Positions 1-13,005 of a DNA stretch of 64,000 nt are shown piece after piece. Positions within the stretch are counted from its first letter, which is position 1; each line of letters opens with the position of its first letter. A model generated the notes under the pieces. It was given only the letters and a program-made list of their open reading frames with translations, ran no database searches and had not been told where the DNA came from. The stretch spans positions 3,660,501 through 3,724,500 of the forward strand of contig NC_088309.1 in NCBI RefSeq assembly GCF_910592395.1, read 5' to 3'. Source of the stretch: Lineus longissimus. Lineage: Eukaryota > Nemertea > Pilidiophora > Heteronemertea > Lineidae. The translations under genes were made by a program, and so were the position numbers.

Positions 1-1510
1 TGAAGCCGCATGAACAAAATAGCGTAGCGTTGATAAGCGGCTGTATTCATCTGGCTTATTACCCGATGCACCCGAGCACAGTTTCACCTGCCAGTTCTTT
101 CCAGGTTTCAAATGAAAATAGACGCTGCTGGATTATGTAAGGACGGTTTGGTATACTAATAAGTGGCCAGCAAAAGCCATCCAGTTCAAAAGCAGCTAAC
201 TGACAACCATAGCAAAATCCTATGATTACAACAACCCCTTCTCAAAATCCTTACTCAAAGGCTGACGTTCACAAAGCGCTGAGTCAAAGCATCCACATTT
301 GCATTGACCGTCATAAATTGATGTATACTGCCTGATATCATCTTGATTCCCCTAATAGCCCTTAGGAGTATTTACAGATCTATTTCAAAATTCTTTAAAA
401 GCCATCTTGAGCGAGAAGATATTATCCAGAATAATCTAATATTATGTTACAAAGGCACTTCACAAGGTTTCTCCTAACTGATATAACGTGATTATAAGAA
501 CAAAGTACTAGGGCACAAGCACTTTTACCACCCATCAAATATGTATTTGAGCGTATTCCCCAAAGTTAGAAGCTCATAACTGGCATGTGGCTATTAAGAA
601 ACATGTTCATCAAACATTTACTTGAATGGTGAGAAACCGGTGCTGATAATTTGATATAAATGTACTGGCCACATCTCCGAACTCCCGGCCTTGAAAGCCC
701 CTACAGGACTGTTAAATATATTTACAGCAATACTGTCAACGAAACATGGGAATACCGAGTGTAATCTGTGATACCAACTATGTACGTTATTAACAGTGCC
801 TATATAATACATCATCCTTGTACTTCTCCTTTCACCACAAAGCTGTGTACGAGAACACTTCCTCCTCAAAGGCGATGTAAACCGTTCCATGCGGACACAT
901 GCTCATATTATGATCTACCGGCCTGACGTCTTCCAACTCCCTTTATAGCTCCTGAGGACTGTTTACTAATATCAAGGCTATTTGAAAAATCTTCGAAAAC
1001 ATCCCTGTGCACGGAGACATTGCCGATAGCGATCTTGTGAGGAGTGCTTCCAGCGTTGTTTTCAGTGGAAATGGCAGTAAAAAAGCCAATTCTATACATC
1101 ACAATAAGCAAACAGACGGTTGACATCAAAATGATACTAATCATCTTTAGTGAAACGGAAGATCTGACTATTTTGAAAGTTTAGTATTGTCATTTGGGTT
1201 TCTTCGAGAGACGCTACCGCCTGGAGTGGCATTCTAATGATATAAATCCCGTCACTGGCTCTCAAATTTGACATTTATCTTAATTTATTGCCGGCAAGTC
1301 CTCCATCAAAGTGGAAACCACACAAAATATCTCAACGAATTCAACATTTTCTTGGGGGGGGGATTTTTTTTCCGAATTTTAAACTTATGAAAAATTCAAC
1401 TCTGAAGGATGAACGAAAAAGTTAAAAATTCTGAAAAAAATTCCGATTACGGCAATTAGGCCCTTTGGTCGGGTTGGAGGAGTGAATTTGCTCGCTAGGA
1501 TCGCCCAATC
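1..1510. other. Intergenic DNA, no gene recognised
   Basis: AT-rich sequence with only short chance open frames on both strands. None has splice-bounded edges or a recognisable domain. A nine-base G run lies at 1354-1362. I see no promoter, RNA gene or clear repeat in this stretch. Confidence 0.5.
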
Positions 1511-1642
1511 CAGTGGTCGTGGTCTGGGTACCGGGGTGGTCGTGTTACCGGGGTTCTTGTAATGGTAATTAGAGAGGAAACCATTCGGGACCGCCGATTC
1601 TTGGTCGTCATAGCGGGGTGGTCGCCGACCGGGGTTCCACTG
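1511..1642 (-). repeat. Short CAGTGGAACC-ended dispersed element, copy 1
   Basis: About 132 bp, near-identical in reverse complement to the element at 20,354-20,499. Read on the minus strand it begins CAGTGGAACCCCGGTCGG and contains repeated GACCACCCCG-like blocks. The other end is GACCACGACCACTG, so the extreme ends form a short inverted repeat. The terminal motif resembles elements at 46,991, 46,108 and 55,712. It encodes nothing and is most likely a non-autonomous mobile element or a remnant of one; the family name is not known to me. Confidence 0.7.
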
Positions 1643-3032
1643 CAATACCCTGGGCTTGGCTGTTCACAGTCATTGGGCCGGGATGCGAAATAAGTACCCT
1701 TAGTTCTGATTAGGACTTCCAACCGGAGGTCTAGCAAAATACTGGCTTCAAAAATCTCGGAATTACTGACGTAGCATTCGGCAGCTGTAGCATTTCTAAT
1801 GAGTCCATTCGTAAATGTTAACAGTTCGAAAAATAAAATAGGGGTCGAAATTGGTAAATGTCACCAAGAAGCCTGACCTATAAAAACGATGAACTTTTCT
1901 AGCACTATTCCACTTCATCAAGCGAGAATCCGTTATTAATGTAATAGAAGGAAGTTAAGAAGATCAGGAAATGTGCTAGAAAAGGATCTTCATTGGCAAA
2001 GAGTTGTCTCGATTAGTCAAACGTTGATTCGGTAATAGAAAACACTGACCATAAGAGGATGAAAGAGGTATAAAGAGAGATTATAAACGGAGCAGAAGAC
2101 AAGTTAGGATAACGCCAATTCAGTGACCTCAAAGAAGAAAAAACATCTAAGGAGAAACAGTTTGGGAGACCACTCGAGTATGATCCCCGTCGAGTTAATT
2201 ATAAAAAGAAGGAAAACAAACGTGACTGAAAAAGGGTCTAGAAAGTTAGGAGGACATTAGGAAGTTTCTGGAATAAAACGATGTAATGGCCCCAGCTTTT
2301 ATAGATTGATGTCTGGCATCCAATGTCTCAGAAATTTTTTTTAGAACAGTTAGATTTAGAGCTTCTGACTGGCCAATGTGTTAAAAGGTATATAGTCTAC
2401 GTCAAGTTATTGCAAGTCGACAAATCAAAAGATCAGACGCTATTTCGTCACAATGCATTGGTCACCTTCAAGCAGAGTTGTTTATCATCTGAAAAGTGAG
2501 CGACTAACTAACAGCCCTTGTTGTGATTTCCTTATTGCTTCCATTCAGGAGAGGCTGTTTCGCATTGGTGGTTGGGATTGTGTATGCCTCTCGGTTATCT
2601 TAGGTCAATATTACATGCCCAGCAAAGTGGCATGCAAAGGCCCTCGACGGCTCCTGATTGTGTCAAGCCTCCAAAAAACATTAACGATGGCGGCAGTGTG
2701 AAAACCATGCATGTCTCATTTTTGTGTACCTTGAACTGATCCGAAAGTAATCACTTAGCACTTGGATGGAGGTCGAAACCATTTACACGATAATACTGCA
2801 CTGAGCCTCGCCACAGAAGCTTTGGGTGCAGATTCGGAGTAAGCCACATAGCTTTCGCAAAGTGCTTCGACAAAAAAATGATATTCTAAAATGCTTGGTG
2901 ATTGTATTGGACTTACATATAAGCATATAGTGTTGATCGGTGATGGTGCATCCTGAGATTCAGGTTTAGGATACTCCTACCTCGGTTACAAATATCAAGA
3001 GGCGGAGTATATTGAATACCACTGGTGCCGGG
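1643..3032. other. Intergenic DNA, no gene recognised
   Basis: No supported gene. An 82-codon open frame at 2453-2701 on the plus strand has no recognisable motif and no splice context, and is probably chance. Confidence 0.5.
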
Positions 3033-3184
3033 ATGTCCTTGTTGTCGTATAACCACCAAGGACGTTGACAATGTCCTTGTTGTCGTATAACCACCAAGGA
3101 CGTTGACAATGTCCTTGTTGTCGTATAACCACCAAGGACGTTGACAATGTCCTTGTTGTCGTATAACCACCAAGGACGTTCACA
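3033..3184. repeat. 38-bp tandem repeat, four copies
   Basis: Four consecutive units start at 3033, 3071, 3109 and 3147; the first three are identical and the last differs only at its end. Each unit contains the inverted pair GTCCTTG / CAAGGAC, about 14 bases apart, so each can fold into a small hairpin. Because 38 is not a multiple of three and the unit lacks stops, all three minus-strand frames stay open; the resulting ORFs are artefacts of the repeat. This is a minisatellite. There are no unique spacers, so it is not a CRISPR array. Confidence 0.95.
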
Positions 3185-6100
3185 TTTTATGGCAAATGTT
3201 CAGCCCTTTGAGAACAGAAATTGATACCTTTCTGTATAGGTCATTAATCAAGATTGCTGGGTGATATCATGTTGGCCGCTGAACCAGGGATCGCCCAGGT
3301 CCGGGCTAACAGCCACAGAAGTAGTCTGGACTGCAATCAGAGAAGAGAAGCAACAAAAATGCGTACGCGAACGCGAACGCGAATCAGAAGCGAAGGACGG
3401 GCTTCGATTGTCGATGACTCCACGATACCGAATCGCATCTGGCACCTTCACTCAGCAGTCATACTGTTTGAGGTCTTGGTTGCCAGCCTCATCGCCAGAT
3501 GAGGCGTTATTTATTTTTATAATGGCTTCTGGACTGCTGGCTTTAACAATTAAATAGAGGTCCGCTATAGCGGATGATCAAATACATTTCTTAAATCGCT
3601 TTGAGTATAATTCTTTCCCTACTCGGGTTTGTTTGTGTTTTTCTCTGAAAGAACTTTGATTCGTAGTCCGCCATCAACAAGCCATGATTAATCTGCTCAA
3701 GTTCGGTCACAAATAATGGGAAACCTGAAAAGTTGTTTGTTGTGCACTTCTAAGGGGAGGAGTGCCACGATTTATTGCAAGGTCATCACTGATGAGGTAA
3801 AAGCCATTCCATAATTGCTAGGCTTTTAAGGCTGTGCGTATTTACGCCAAATTCGTGATAAAAGCAATTTCTATTTGTGGCTCTCAGTGTTTTCTTTCCA
3901 AAACAGAATAAAATTGCTGTGAGCATTATACAAAGTTAGCAGAAGCACTCAGCGGGCAACTTCGGACACATCTTGATAAGAAACAAGGGTTAAACACAGG
4001 TTGAGAAAGCTACAGGTGGAATTAGTTGAGGAATCTCGTTAGTGATCAATGCGGGATAAAAAACGCTTGAATTTCCGAGGCTTTTGAATCTTTCTCTGCC
4101 GTCTCGACACGGCAATTCCACCGCAGGCAAATTTCCAATCGATTTTATGGTAAAACGCAGGTATTATTGGAACATTCATTATTCATACGAGTTCATTAAA
4201 TCTTCAATAAATATCCAAATTCGATAATGGATTCCATCTTTAAAAATGTGAAAAGCTACTTTCCGTGCTAGCAATTTGAAAAAGGACACTCTTTGTGTCT
4301 GAAACTAATTTAACGGACTGAGGTGACTTATTAAGGGCATTATTGCTAAACCTCTTTAGTATACGAGTAAACATGTAATACAGTTTTGAGGAAAATGATA
4401 TCACATGAGGTCGGTTGTTTTCAAGAAAATAGCTGACAAAAATTCCTTATTTCTCTTTTATGATACAGATATATAGTTTGTTGAGCAGAAGCTTTTAGCG
4501 ACATTTCTCCCTCATTCATGCCATTATACACTTTACACATCTTTAGAATAAGTATTGTTTCTGTGAGGCATTTTCTGACGCTGAAGCAGTTATAAAAAGT
4601 CCGACGTTCCCGCATACATACATGTATACTTTGAAAAAAAAGGTGCGACGCCATAGTTTACAGATCTGGATGGAGTTTCGCCTTAGATAAAAGTCATCAC
4701 AATGGATTATATTTGCGGTGCGCATAGGATTGGGTATACTTACTAAATTACGCTCTTGGGGATATTTATTCCGGGTAGTCTGCAGATAATGGTATTGACA
4801 CCGACACTGAAAGAGAAAGATTTACCGTGCCTGGTCTCCAAAAAGTCGCAAAGCCCGCTCTCTTGAAAATAAGGGATTGGCATATTGCATGTACTGATCT
4901 CATTGCTTCCACATTGAGCATCCTTGTTTACGCCAACAGCTGGGCCGCGTGAACACTGAGCAATGCATTCGGAGACTTAAGAACACCGAGTGCAAATCTT
5001 TTCTGCTTCTTTTGGGACGTGAGGCTGAAATCTTTTGAGCTTTTAATCATTATGTAGCATGAAATACTTTGTTGTAATCTTCCTGAGACAGACAAGTAAT
5101 CTTTGTTAAAACTATGGGCTTTCTATTGAAATCTTTATTGCGATCCTCCACACTATACTGCCTAAAACTCCCGTGACAGAGTATATAGTCATCCTAGTCA
5201 TAGTCTTCCTATGGGAGAGACGAGGCCGATCCACTGCAACCGGAGTGTACAATGCATAAGCACCGTTGTCTGTTCTCGTAGTACAAATCATTTTATGGAC
5301 AACGTTGTCGAATATCCGACTTGCCATGATATCAATCAGTTAAATAAATATGGAATCAATGTTAAATATTATTAACTGGATGCTGGTCTTATATTTTTCG
5401 GTGCTCTGATTGGAAGATATGTATGACTGCATGAAAGAATGCATTGAAGATATTCATCTAAAACTGTGCAAAATCCTCTCTATGCATGTCACGGAGCACA
5501 TAGTATGCACCAGGGAACAAATATCATCAGTCTTTCCAAAATTTAATAAAACACTGCGATTAAATTACTGTTGGCTGATGTTTTATTGTCACATCCTGTA
5601 AAGTATCGCAGCTCATGAGAGTGATACGAAGCATGTTTGATTGTTCTTAGGTAGCCTAAGTAATATTCCTTCGGGTAATCAACACGGGTCTAGTATTCCG
5701 ATAAATCATATTGCACCGCTGGATTGTGTGCGGAGTTTAGAAACAGAAATGCCATCGGGAATTCCAACGCTCAGTCGGGTGTAGATTCTGACTGGCTTAT
5801 ATAGAATTTTTAAATATGAATGAGTGTTCCTTCCCTTAAGGGATTCTATAGGCAGCAGCCAGGTAGGCAGGATTACGTTACGCGAAGTCGTCAATAGGGG
5901 TCTCTCGCACCTCTCAGTACATCGAAACTATTCACGCTTGAACAAGAATTATGTATTTAGTGCTAAATCCAACACAACACAGTTCCCTTGTACTGTGCAT
6001 TAGTCACATAAATACCACCAATTTTATCCCCTGCTTCTGCCTAAAGTCTCCCTTTTTAGGCAACGCTTTTTGTAAAGTTATAGTCTGCCATTGCTAGAAA

Positions 6101-7385
6101 AGAGTATAGTCTGGTAAATTGTATGTATTGTGATATGTACATTACAGCGTATCATGCGAAAGAAACCCCACCACTTTCAACACTTGATAGTGCGAAGTTG
6201 GGTAATTAGGACTTTCAGTTTGGTATATGTAATTCATGTGTTCGCGTTCCTTTCTTTATACAATGTATATCTGTAATATTATATCTCACAACGCTTAGTA
6301 ATGTTTCTTCCCTTGCCCTATCATTAGGGGGGTGCGGAGGTTTTCGCTAAGAGTGGTGTACTGTATGGGTAATGCACCAACTTTGCAGCTTTATTTGACA
6401 GGTTGCTGCCTCGAGATTAGATAGGTCGCGGGATTTGATTCTTTTTTCTCTCTGTTATTGTACAGCGTCTCCGTGATTATGTTATGATTACCTTTGTTAT
6501 ATTATACTTGCAATTAATGACAATGCGTGGCGAAGTCGTTACACTAATCTGGTCCTCGCTCGCGGCGGGTTGCGTCACTAATATTACGTCATTGCCCAAC
6601 ATAGGCACCCAGAACTAATTCATCTAAATAAAGCTCACGGGACATATCGGTTACGGGTCTTAATAGACTCGCCCGAATCTTTTCTCAAGCGAATTCTAGA
6701 GGGGTAGGGGTGAATTCACTCCTTCCACCCCTCAATTTCGACCGTCACAAAAGATCGGTCGGGTCTATTGTTACTGGGAATCTATTAGTATTCTTTCTCA
6801 ATACGATCGTATTGATTGGACACTGTGTAGCTTGTAGTGAGAAATGGGCCTCGTCGATTTGACAGAACCAACAGAATATATTGGAACTTGATAAAATCAT
6901 GCTTTATCGTCGCCAAAAGTTTTCCAACTTGAGGGAGTACATGTACAGCGCGGGAGATAATACGGACTAACACTAATGGTCTTTAGAGTTACTGCTTAGA
7001 AGGCAGCTCTTGTTACCATGTAAAAGAAATGTATATACCAACACTTTGTGCCAACTTACGGATTTATACCAACAGAAACCATGTCATCATCTCCCGCTAG
7101 TCCCTTAGACTGGAAGCTGATCATCTTTGCGACTGTTGTAGGCATGATTTTATTAGGTTCCACCATTGTGTGCCGTTCCGTCAATTGCATTGTTGATGAG
7201 GCCAAATAAATGTCACCCGCCGGACAGAAGAGAGCAATGGGGAACATTTTGATAATATTCACAGGTTAGGTTGGTACATGTCCGTACAATGGTTATTAAT
7301 GGTGGTTTAATATGGCTGCTGGCAGCATTGATAGGTCACTTTACATGTATGGTTTCTTGCAATCTACACCAATGATTGGATTTTA
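3185..7385. other. Intergenic DNA, mostly featureless
   Basis: Short open frames only, none recognised. At 3364-3381 there is a short run of CGAACG-type hexamers. At about 6395-6445 a stretch resembles a tRNA 3' half (anticodon-arm-like GCCTCGAGATTAG, then GGTCGCGGGATTTGATTC, then T-rich); it may be a decayed tRNA-derived SINE. Nothing else was seen. Confidence 0.4.
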
Positions 7386-7774
7386 TAGGGTGGCCCACAA
7401 AAAACGAGTTCACTAATTTTCTACGATTAAAGTGGTTTAAAAGGTATGAAGATTGTAGTTTAAATGTTTTCACCCATCATTATTGTTAACTGCCGTACTG
7501 AACACCAATTTAAGGCCGACCGATAGATATTCCATACCCATATATGCATATTTGCAAAACAAATTAAAAATCTCAGATCCATGTATCTAATATCATGGTA
7601 AAGTAAGAAAAAAATATAGAAAAGCAAAAGCTATTAAGTGGCATTTTATGCGTTTACTGTTAGCCATTCGTCCATCTTTAAAATGAAATGTGGAGTTACC
7701 TCCTGATGGTTTGGCTTTCATTGCTCGTTCGATATTTGGTATTGTACTCGTTTTTTTTATGGGCCACCCCATAT
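7386..7774. mobile_element. MITE-like element with GGGTGGCCCA termini
   Basis: The left end reads TA-GGGTGGCCCACAAAAAAC; the right end, in reverse complement, reads TA-TGGGGTGGCCCATAAAA. The inverted ends are about 25 bp long and both continue into ACGAGT. Flanking TA dinucleotides fit a Tc1/mariner-type target duplication. The roughly 340-bp interior is AT-rich with no transposase frame, so it is a non-autonomous element. The core GGGTGGCCCA is shared with the 76-bp element at 31,723-31,798. Confidence 0.8.
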
Positions 7775-10033
7775 ATCACAGTAATCAATTCGGATAAAGG
7801 TCAGTTGCTTTGGTTTCAATATCAGTATAGGTTATTAAAGGTTTAAGTAACACGCATTCATCAGTTGGAGCGGTTCTTTATCATAAGCGGAATAGCTAAG
7901 TATTTGGCCGTACTTCGAGGCTTCCTCTTTGGATGACTCAATCGTGCTGATATGACGACATACAGATTTGGCCGATTGTCAAATTACAAACCTTATAGAA
8001 CTGTAATTAACCGGAGTAAATTTTTGATTGCTTTAAGATTAAACCAAGCTGGTTCACCTCTTTGCCCCCTTCGTTCATAGAGAGTCGTTTATACATGTAC
8101 ACAGTTTTACCCGACATGTCGTAAATCCTGACCCAAGAGAATCCCCGATGTATTTCCTCTCGGATGACATAACTGGATTGCCTTCGAATACCACCTCGGG
8201 CGGAGGGTCATTGCAGCCAAAGAAATAAATACCGGGACATACATCCACACCAATCTCCTAACAAAAGACTGACTAATACACCAAACAGTAGGGAATCTAC
8301 CAACATCAGTTGCGTATAATCAATGGGAAACTTGATGATGATTCATGCGGGGTAATAATCTATCTCGTCCACGGGAACGAGCCTCCTTATTACTCTGATG
8401 GCAAAAGCAAGAAGCCGTCAAGCTTTCGCTGATGTGAAATGGTATTTCGATACGATAAGGTAATAATTTGCAATCCGTGGTTCCCAAGGATTTCATCTCG
8501 ATATTTCATCTCCATTCAATTTACTCCGCGGGTAATGCTCAGATGATTTTGATTTGCCGACAGTAAGTAGAAGAATGCACACTGAGATATAACAGTGTGA
8601 TTTCCCCTTTTTGTGCTAATTTGCGACGGAACATGCCGAGTAAGAGCTATACGTGTAATCACCAGACAGTTTCCTATAATACACGAAATAATGCCGCTAA
8701 TTAACGGTCCTTCAGGGCAAGGAAAATTAAGAAAAAGAGAAAATTTCTTCACGCAACGACTGAATCTCTTCGAGGTGAAATTGAAAATTCTTTTCTTCTT
8801 TAAAAGCGTTTCAAATAACACATACATTTTTTGAGAGATGTGGTGTTCATCAAGCAATGAAAGCGTTTTTTTCTGGCGGAATCTCCCGGCCAATATTTGA
8901 TATGACACCCACAGACAGAAAAGGTCATTCATACATATAAAGTTGTGAAACGAAAGTAATTGGCTTTCGTATTCCATGTCGTGTTACATAGTACATTATG
9001 TTTTAAACAGAATCAATAGTAACACCACATTGGTGAGGTTTAGTGTGGCCACTCAAAATAGAAAGAATTCAGTCTCCCCGACTTAAAAAAATGTTTGGAC
9101 GGGGGGGGGGGGGCATCACTTTATCTTATCTGCCCTATAGACTTCAAAGAAAAACTAGGTCAGAAAATGAAGGCCATAGAAAAAAACAGTCACTGTCCTT
9201 GTGCGGTTGACCCGGATACGTTACGATTTCAGTATGAAGAAAGCCGGAAATACACAGCACAGAAGTTGAAGGTCATCAGAGTGGTGTATCCGCCGCACTG
9301 CTTGACCAATTCTGCTTCCCCTATAATATACAGCGTAGCGGATCGAGGCTATATTTGGGCTATACCGCACTGCAGGCTTGTACAAAAAAATTAAGTTCAA
9401 GAGAGAGTCCATCACACCGGCCCTGGCGGCTGATAAAAATGAGTGTACAGTGTATTTAGACCTTCCTGTAATTGTGAGATATTATTGATGTCTATCTATT
9501 ACCCGTTGGTCGTATGAATTGTACCCATATTGTCAGAGATAGAGCGAAACGCGGAACTTCCGACGACGCAAAAAGACTTTCCTTAGGGGAGTCTTGCTAT
9601 TAAGGTTTCGGGTAGGTCAAAGAAGCCGCACTGATTGCGTTGCGCAGCGAGGTTTTATTAATATCTCGAGGGTTATTTCTTGACTTTGGGTAAAATGATT
9701 TACGGCGTGTTTCTAGGTAGTACCACGCCCATCCCGATATAAGTCAATATTGATGGAAATCTCCCATATTGATGGTGCCCATACGGATATGTCGTTTATT
9801 TGGCACTGTCAAGGTGTTCAGCACTGTTTAATCGTCATTAATATTCTTACATGACAATAATCCATCGAACCGTAACGCAATATGGCAATAAACAGCTGTT
9901 GATGTACACTTTAATTACCCGTTAGTTCTCGGATAGTTTGCTGAAGATCACACACAAGCAAACAAAAGGTTGTCTTTTTTGTATTGCTCAGAAATATTCA
10001 TCAATTAGTGACAAATAACAGCATCCATATATA
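7775..10033. other. Intergenic DNA with a 13-G tract
   Basis: No supported gene. A 153-codon minus-strand open frame (8516-8977) has one hydrophobic stretch with an IIGNCLVI sequence reminiscent of GPCR helix 1, but no following helices and no splice support, so it is left uncalled. A run of 13 G occurs at 9101-9113. Confidence 0.4.
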
Positions 10034-10271
10034 TTGGCAAGATATGGGAGACTCTCTGTACGTATTGGCTCATTTTCGGATAGGCGCGGTACAGGCCACT
10101 TTTTCTCGAACTGTCCAAAGTATACGTTCATCGATGGTAAAGTATGGTTAAAAGATCGTGCGTCGCTGCATTATATTGGCCTGGAGCAGTGTTTGATACA
10201 CAATTTGATGATATTGTCGTGCCAGAGCATGAAGCCAACGATGCCGGCCGGGTGACGTGTAATGTTTTTTA
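10034..10271 (+). pseudogene. Possible Ig-like domain fragment, frame-broken
   Basis: One frame (10034 to about 10195) reads a Cys, then a Trp 13 residues later in KVWLKD. An overlapping frame shifted by one continues with FDDIVVPEHEANDAG and VTC. Together this has the layout of an immunoglobulin fold: B-strand Cys, C-strand Trp, then a DAGxxxC F-strand. The two halves are in different frames near 10187-10195, so this is either a decayed exon or two exons whose junction I cannot see. No neighbouring Ig exons were recognised. The call rests on pattern alone. Confidence 0.3.
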
Positions 10272-12039
10272 AATGCTCCGTTCGGACTGTTCACATCGCA
10301 GTAAACCGTCAAGAATGCAATTGCTTTTGTTCAGGCATTTTTGTATGTGTTTTCATTTGAGCGGTGCAGCAGTAATGGTGATATACCGCATCGGGGACTC
10401 GCCGGCGCGGGAAAACAATTGTGATACATATGTTTCTATGTGTTTGACGTTTGTCTCTATAGCTGTCAATAGTATCGAGACACTAAGAGATATATATGTC
10501 AAACATTAGTAACACTAGTATATCATTTGAAGGTACTCCTCCTCAGCGTTCTCCGGAGAGAAAAAAAGCATTGGGTTAATATTTTCCTCTTAGAAAAACA
10601 CTCTCATGCATTCAGCGTGACTTCCACTTGCGAAAACACCAGCCAAATTAGATTCTCATTTCCCAACAGTTGATGAGCCTCCGGTTTGTCTCGAGAAAAA
10701 ATCTGGCATCATGAGAAGGAGTCGTAGAGACTTGGAATCAAGCTATAGTTCAAGAAGAGTCGATTGTGTGCGTCAGCCCTCCTGCACCACTTGTTACACC
10801 AAAAAACTTAACTTCGCCGCACAAGACGTTACTCTCTCCTCTTTTAAAATTGACCGTGAATTAAACTGAATTTGATTAAGTATTACCTGTCAAAAAATAA
10901 TTTTTTGTCCCAGGAATATGTTTATAAAATGTATATTGCGTACGCCAATAAGGCTCCTTACATACAAGGACGAGCCTCGGACTCGTATTTTCCATTACCA
11001 CTTCGTCATTGATGGCGCCGACCTGCCCATTGATGGAGACATCCTTCAAGTTTTCAATACTTTATGAGAAAAACGAATGGGTCATCATCCTGAGGAAACC
11101 AGTGTGCAGGGCCGGAGAAGCGAAGAACATTAAACCCTGATTTCCTCAGGATGTTTGCCCCCGAGCCGCAGGATACACTGATCCCGTTTGATTCGCTGTC
11201 AGCACGCACGTACGGCGCATCAATGAAACTTTCCAACATATTTATTAAGGGTGCATGTCTATTTTTTCTTCTATGATTGTACATACATGTATAAACTATA
11301 AAAAACAATTTTTGCAATAACATGTGGTAGGCCTACAACCATCAAGTAAAACATGTCACTTATATTTAGGCATAATCCTGTATTCTTTTCTTTTCATAAA
11401 AGGTACACCACGCCGGTGATGACTTTCAATTAGGTATCAGGGGAAAAAAACATTGTCATGACTAATTCGTTAGTATATCGGGTTGGGCACAAAAAAACGA
11501 AAAAATAAAAAACTGTACAAAAATGACGGAAACTGAGAATATGCCCTGGATGAACACCACAGTCGACGTGAGACTTTAGGCAGTCTCTTCGTCTAAGTTG
11601 TCTTACTCCACCCAGACGCAGGTATCGGGGATTCTGACCGTGGTGCACCTGCTTGTGTGTCCCTGTCAGGCCTGTGACCCTAACGGCTACGCTGGCGGAG
11701 CTCTCGGCTCCTGCATGTCCATGCCACGCCGTTCTTGGCCCTTTCACTGCCAGCAATTGTCCAAGTCAAGTTTGGCTCCAAGCATATGATGACACTTCGA
11801 GGAGGCAGCCCCTCCACGGACGTCTAAGGGACCAACAGCTCATTCTGTGACTTTATACAAAGTTACAGAACCAGAACTAATGGAATATGTACGAGGCAGC
11901 AACCTGGTGAGAATTCACTCATGGCGGATGACGCTGGAAACCGGAAGGAAGGCGTCGCCCTGTAAAGGAAGTTGCTGCGTCAGAACCCGAAAGCAGTGAC
12001 ATGGAATGTACGCTGCAAGGCCAAATACGTGTACTTTTC
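10272..12039. other. Intergenic DNA
   Basis: No gene supported. At about 11,471-11,496 TATCGGGTTGGGCACAAAAA resembles one terminus of the 7386 element, but no matching opposite end was found. The pieces MADDAGNRKEGVAL (from 11,931) and, in another frame, KEVAASEPESSDMECTLQG lie just left of the inverted-repeat element at 12,040 and look coding-like but are frame-broken. Confidence 0.35.
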
Positions 12040-13005
12040 CGTTCGTGACCGGCAGCGAAATTTTTTTCTGCAGGATACTTCTGCCATAGTGTACATCTGA
12101 CAGCCAATCAGAATTCAAGGCAAGCACGTGTCTTTGTTGACATCATCTTTCCACATGGCGCAATAATGTCAACAATGCCACGTGTTCTGATAATCTTGGA
12201 AAGAACAAGTTAGCAAATGGTTAGAGGAGTATATTAGCTAAAATATATTTATTTGCAGTATCTTAACATGTATTTTCATAGTCGTCAATGTCGAGTGGAC
12301 TGTATTTATTGGACTTGTCTGTTAAAGGCGCACTGTGCTCGGCAAAATAGCCGAGGTTGAATGTTTATCTGTCAACCTAGTTCTGCTCAGTATATGCATA
12401 GGTGGCGCCACCATTCAATTTATTTTGTTTGCTTGTCAAAATGTGTTTTATACAATGGCCCTTTCAACAATGTTCAAACTACCAAAATAGGCCTGATACC
12501 TTCAACAAACAGCAGACATCGGATACACTGTCCCTTTAATAATTATCAACATTGGCAACACTGTCAGTGTCACTGCCCCTTAAAATTTCACAAATCGCGA
12601 GACATCGGATACACTGTCCCTTTAATAATTATCAACATTGGCAACACTGTCAGTGTCACTACCCCTTAAAATTTCACAAATCAATGCATGCACTGCAATG
12701 TAGCGATCAGATCAGCTGATGTCTCTTTTGTACGCATAATATCATCAATTTTACAATGAATCTGTGCAATTCATTCCTAAACACTACGACACAAACCTTG
12801 AGTTGAGCATAATTGGGGTCAGACAATGAACTATTGTCACATTCACAGTTGAAGTGGCACTCGGCATGCGACTCGGTATCGTCCATTGTATTTGCATTAT
12901 CATGCATAAATAAACAGTGTGACGTCAAAGATCGCGCCAATTGTGATTGGCTGTCAGATGTACACTGTGGCAGAAGTATCCTGCAGAAAAAAATTTCGCT
13001 GACCG
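12040..13005. mobile_element. Inverted-repeat-bounded element of about 960 bp
   Basis: A left arm at about 12,046-12,110 and a right arm at about 12,940-13,003 are reverse complements over some 60 bp. The left arm contains CTGCAGGATACTTCTGCC and GTACATCTGACAGCCAATCA. The right arm contains TGATTGGCTGTCAGATGTAC and GGCAGAAGTATCCTGCAG. The interior carries the 86-bp tandem duplication at 12,515. No transposase-like frame is visible. The simplest reading is a non-autonomous DNA transposon or foldback element; two independent inverted insertions of one repeat are also possible. Confidence 0.65.
12515..12684. repeat. 86-bp tandem duplication
   Basis: Two adjacent copies start at 12,515 and 12,601 with GACATCGGATACACTG and run through TTTCACAAATC. 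They differ at very few positions (for example CACTGCCCC against CACTACCCC). It lies inside the inverted-repeat-bounded element at 12,040-13,005. Confidence 0.95.

Noticed and set aside
2913-3183. Two repetitive minus-strand ORFs (VLGGYTTTRTLSTS-like)
   Set aside because: They are translations of the 38-bp minisatellite in successive frames, with no independent coding evidence.
3033-3184. CRISPR-like array
   Set aside because: Repeats are contiguous with no unique spacers, and the window is animal nuclear DNA.
8516-8977. Degenerate GPCR from the IIGNCLVI segment
   Set aside because: Only one helix-like stretch matches; no helix 2, 3 or 7 motif follows in any frame.
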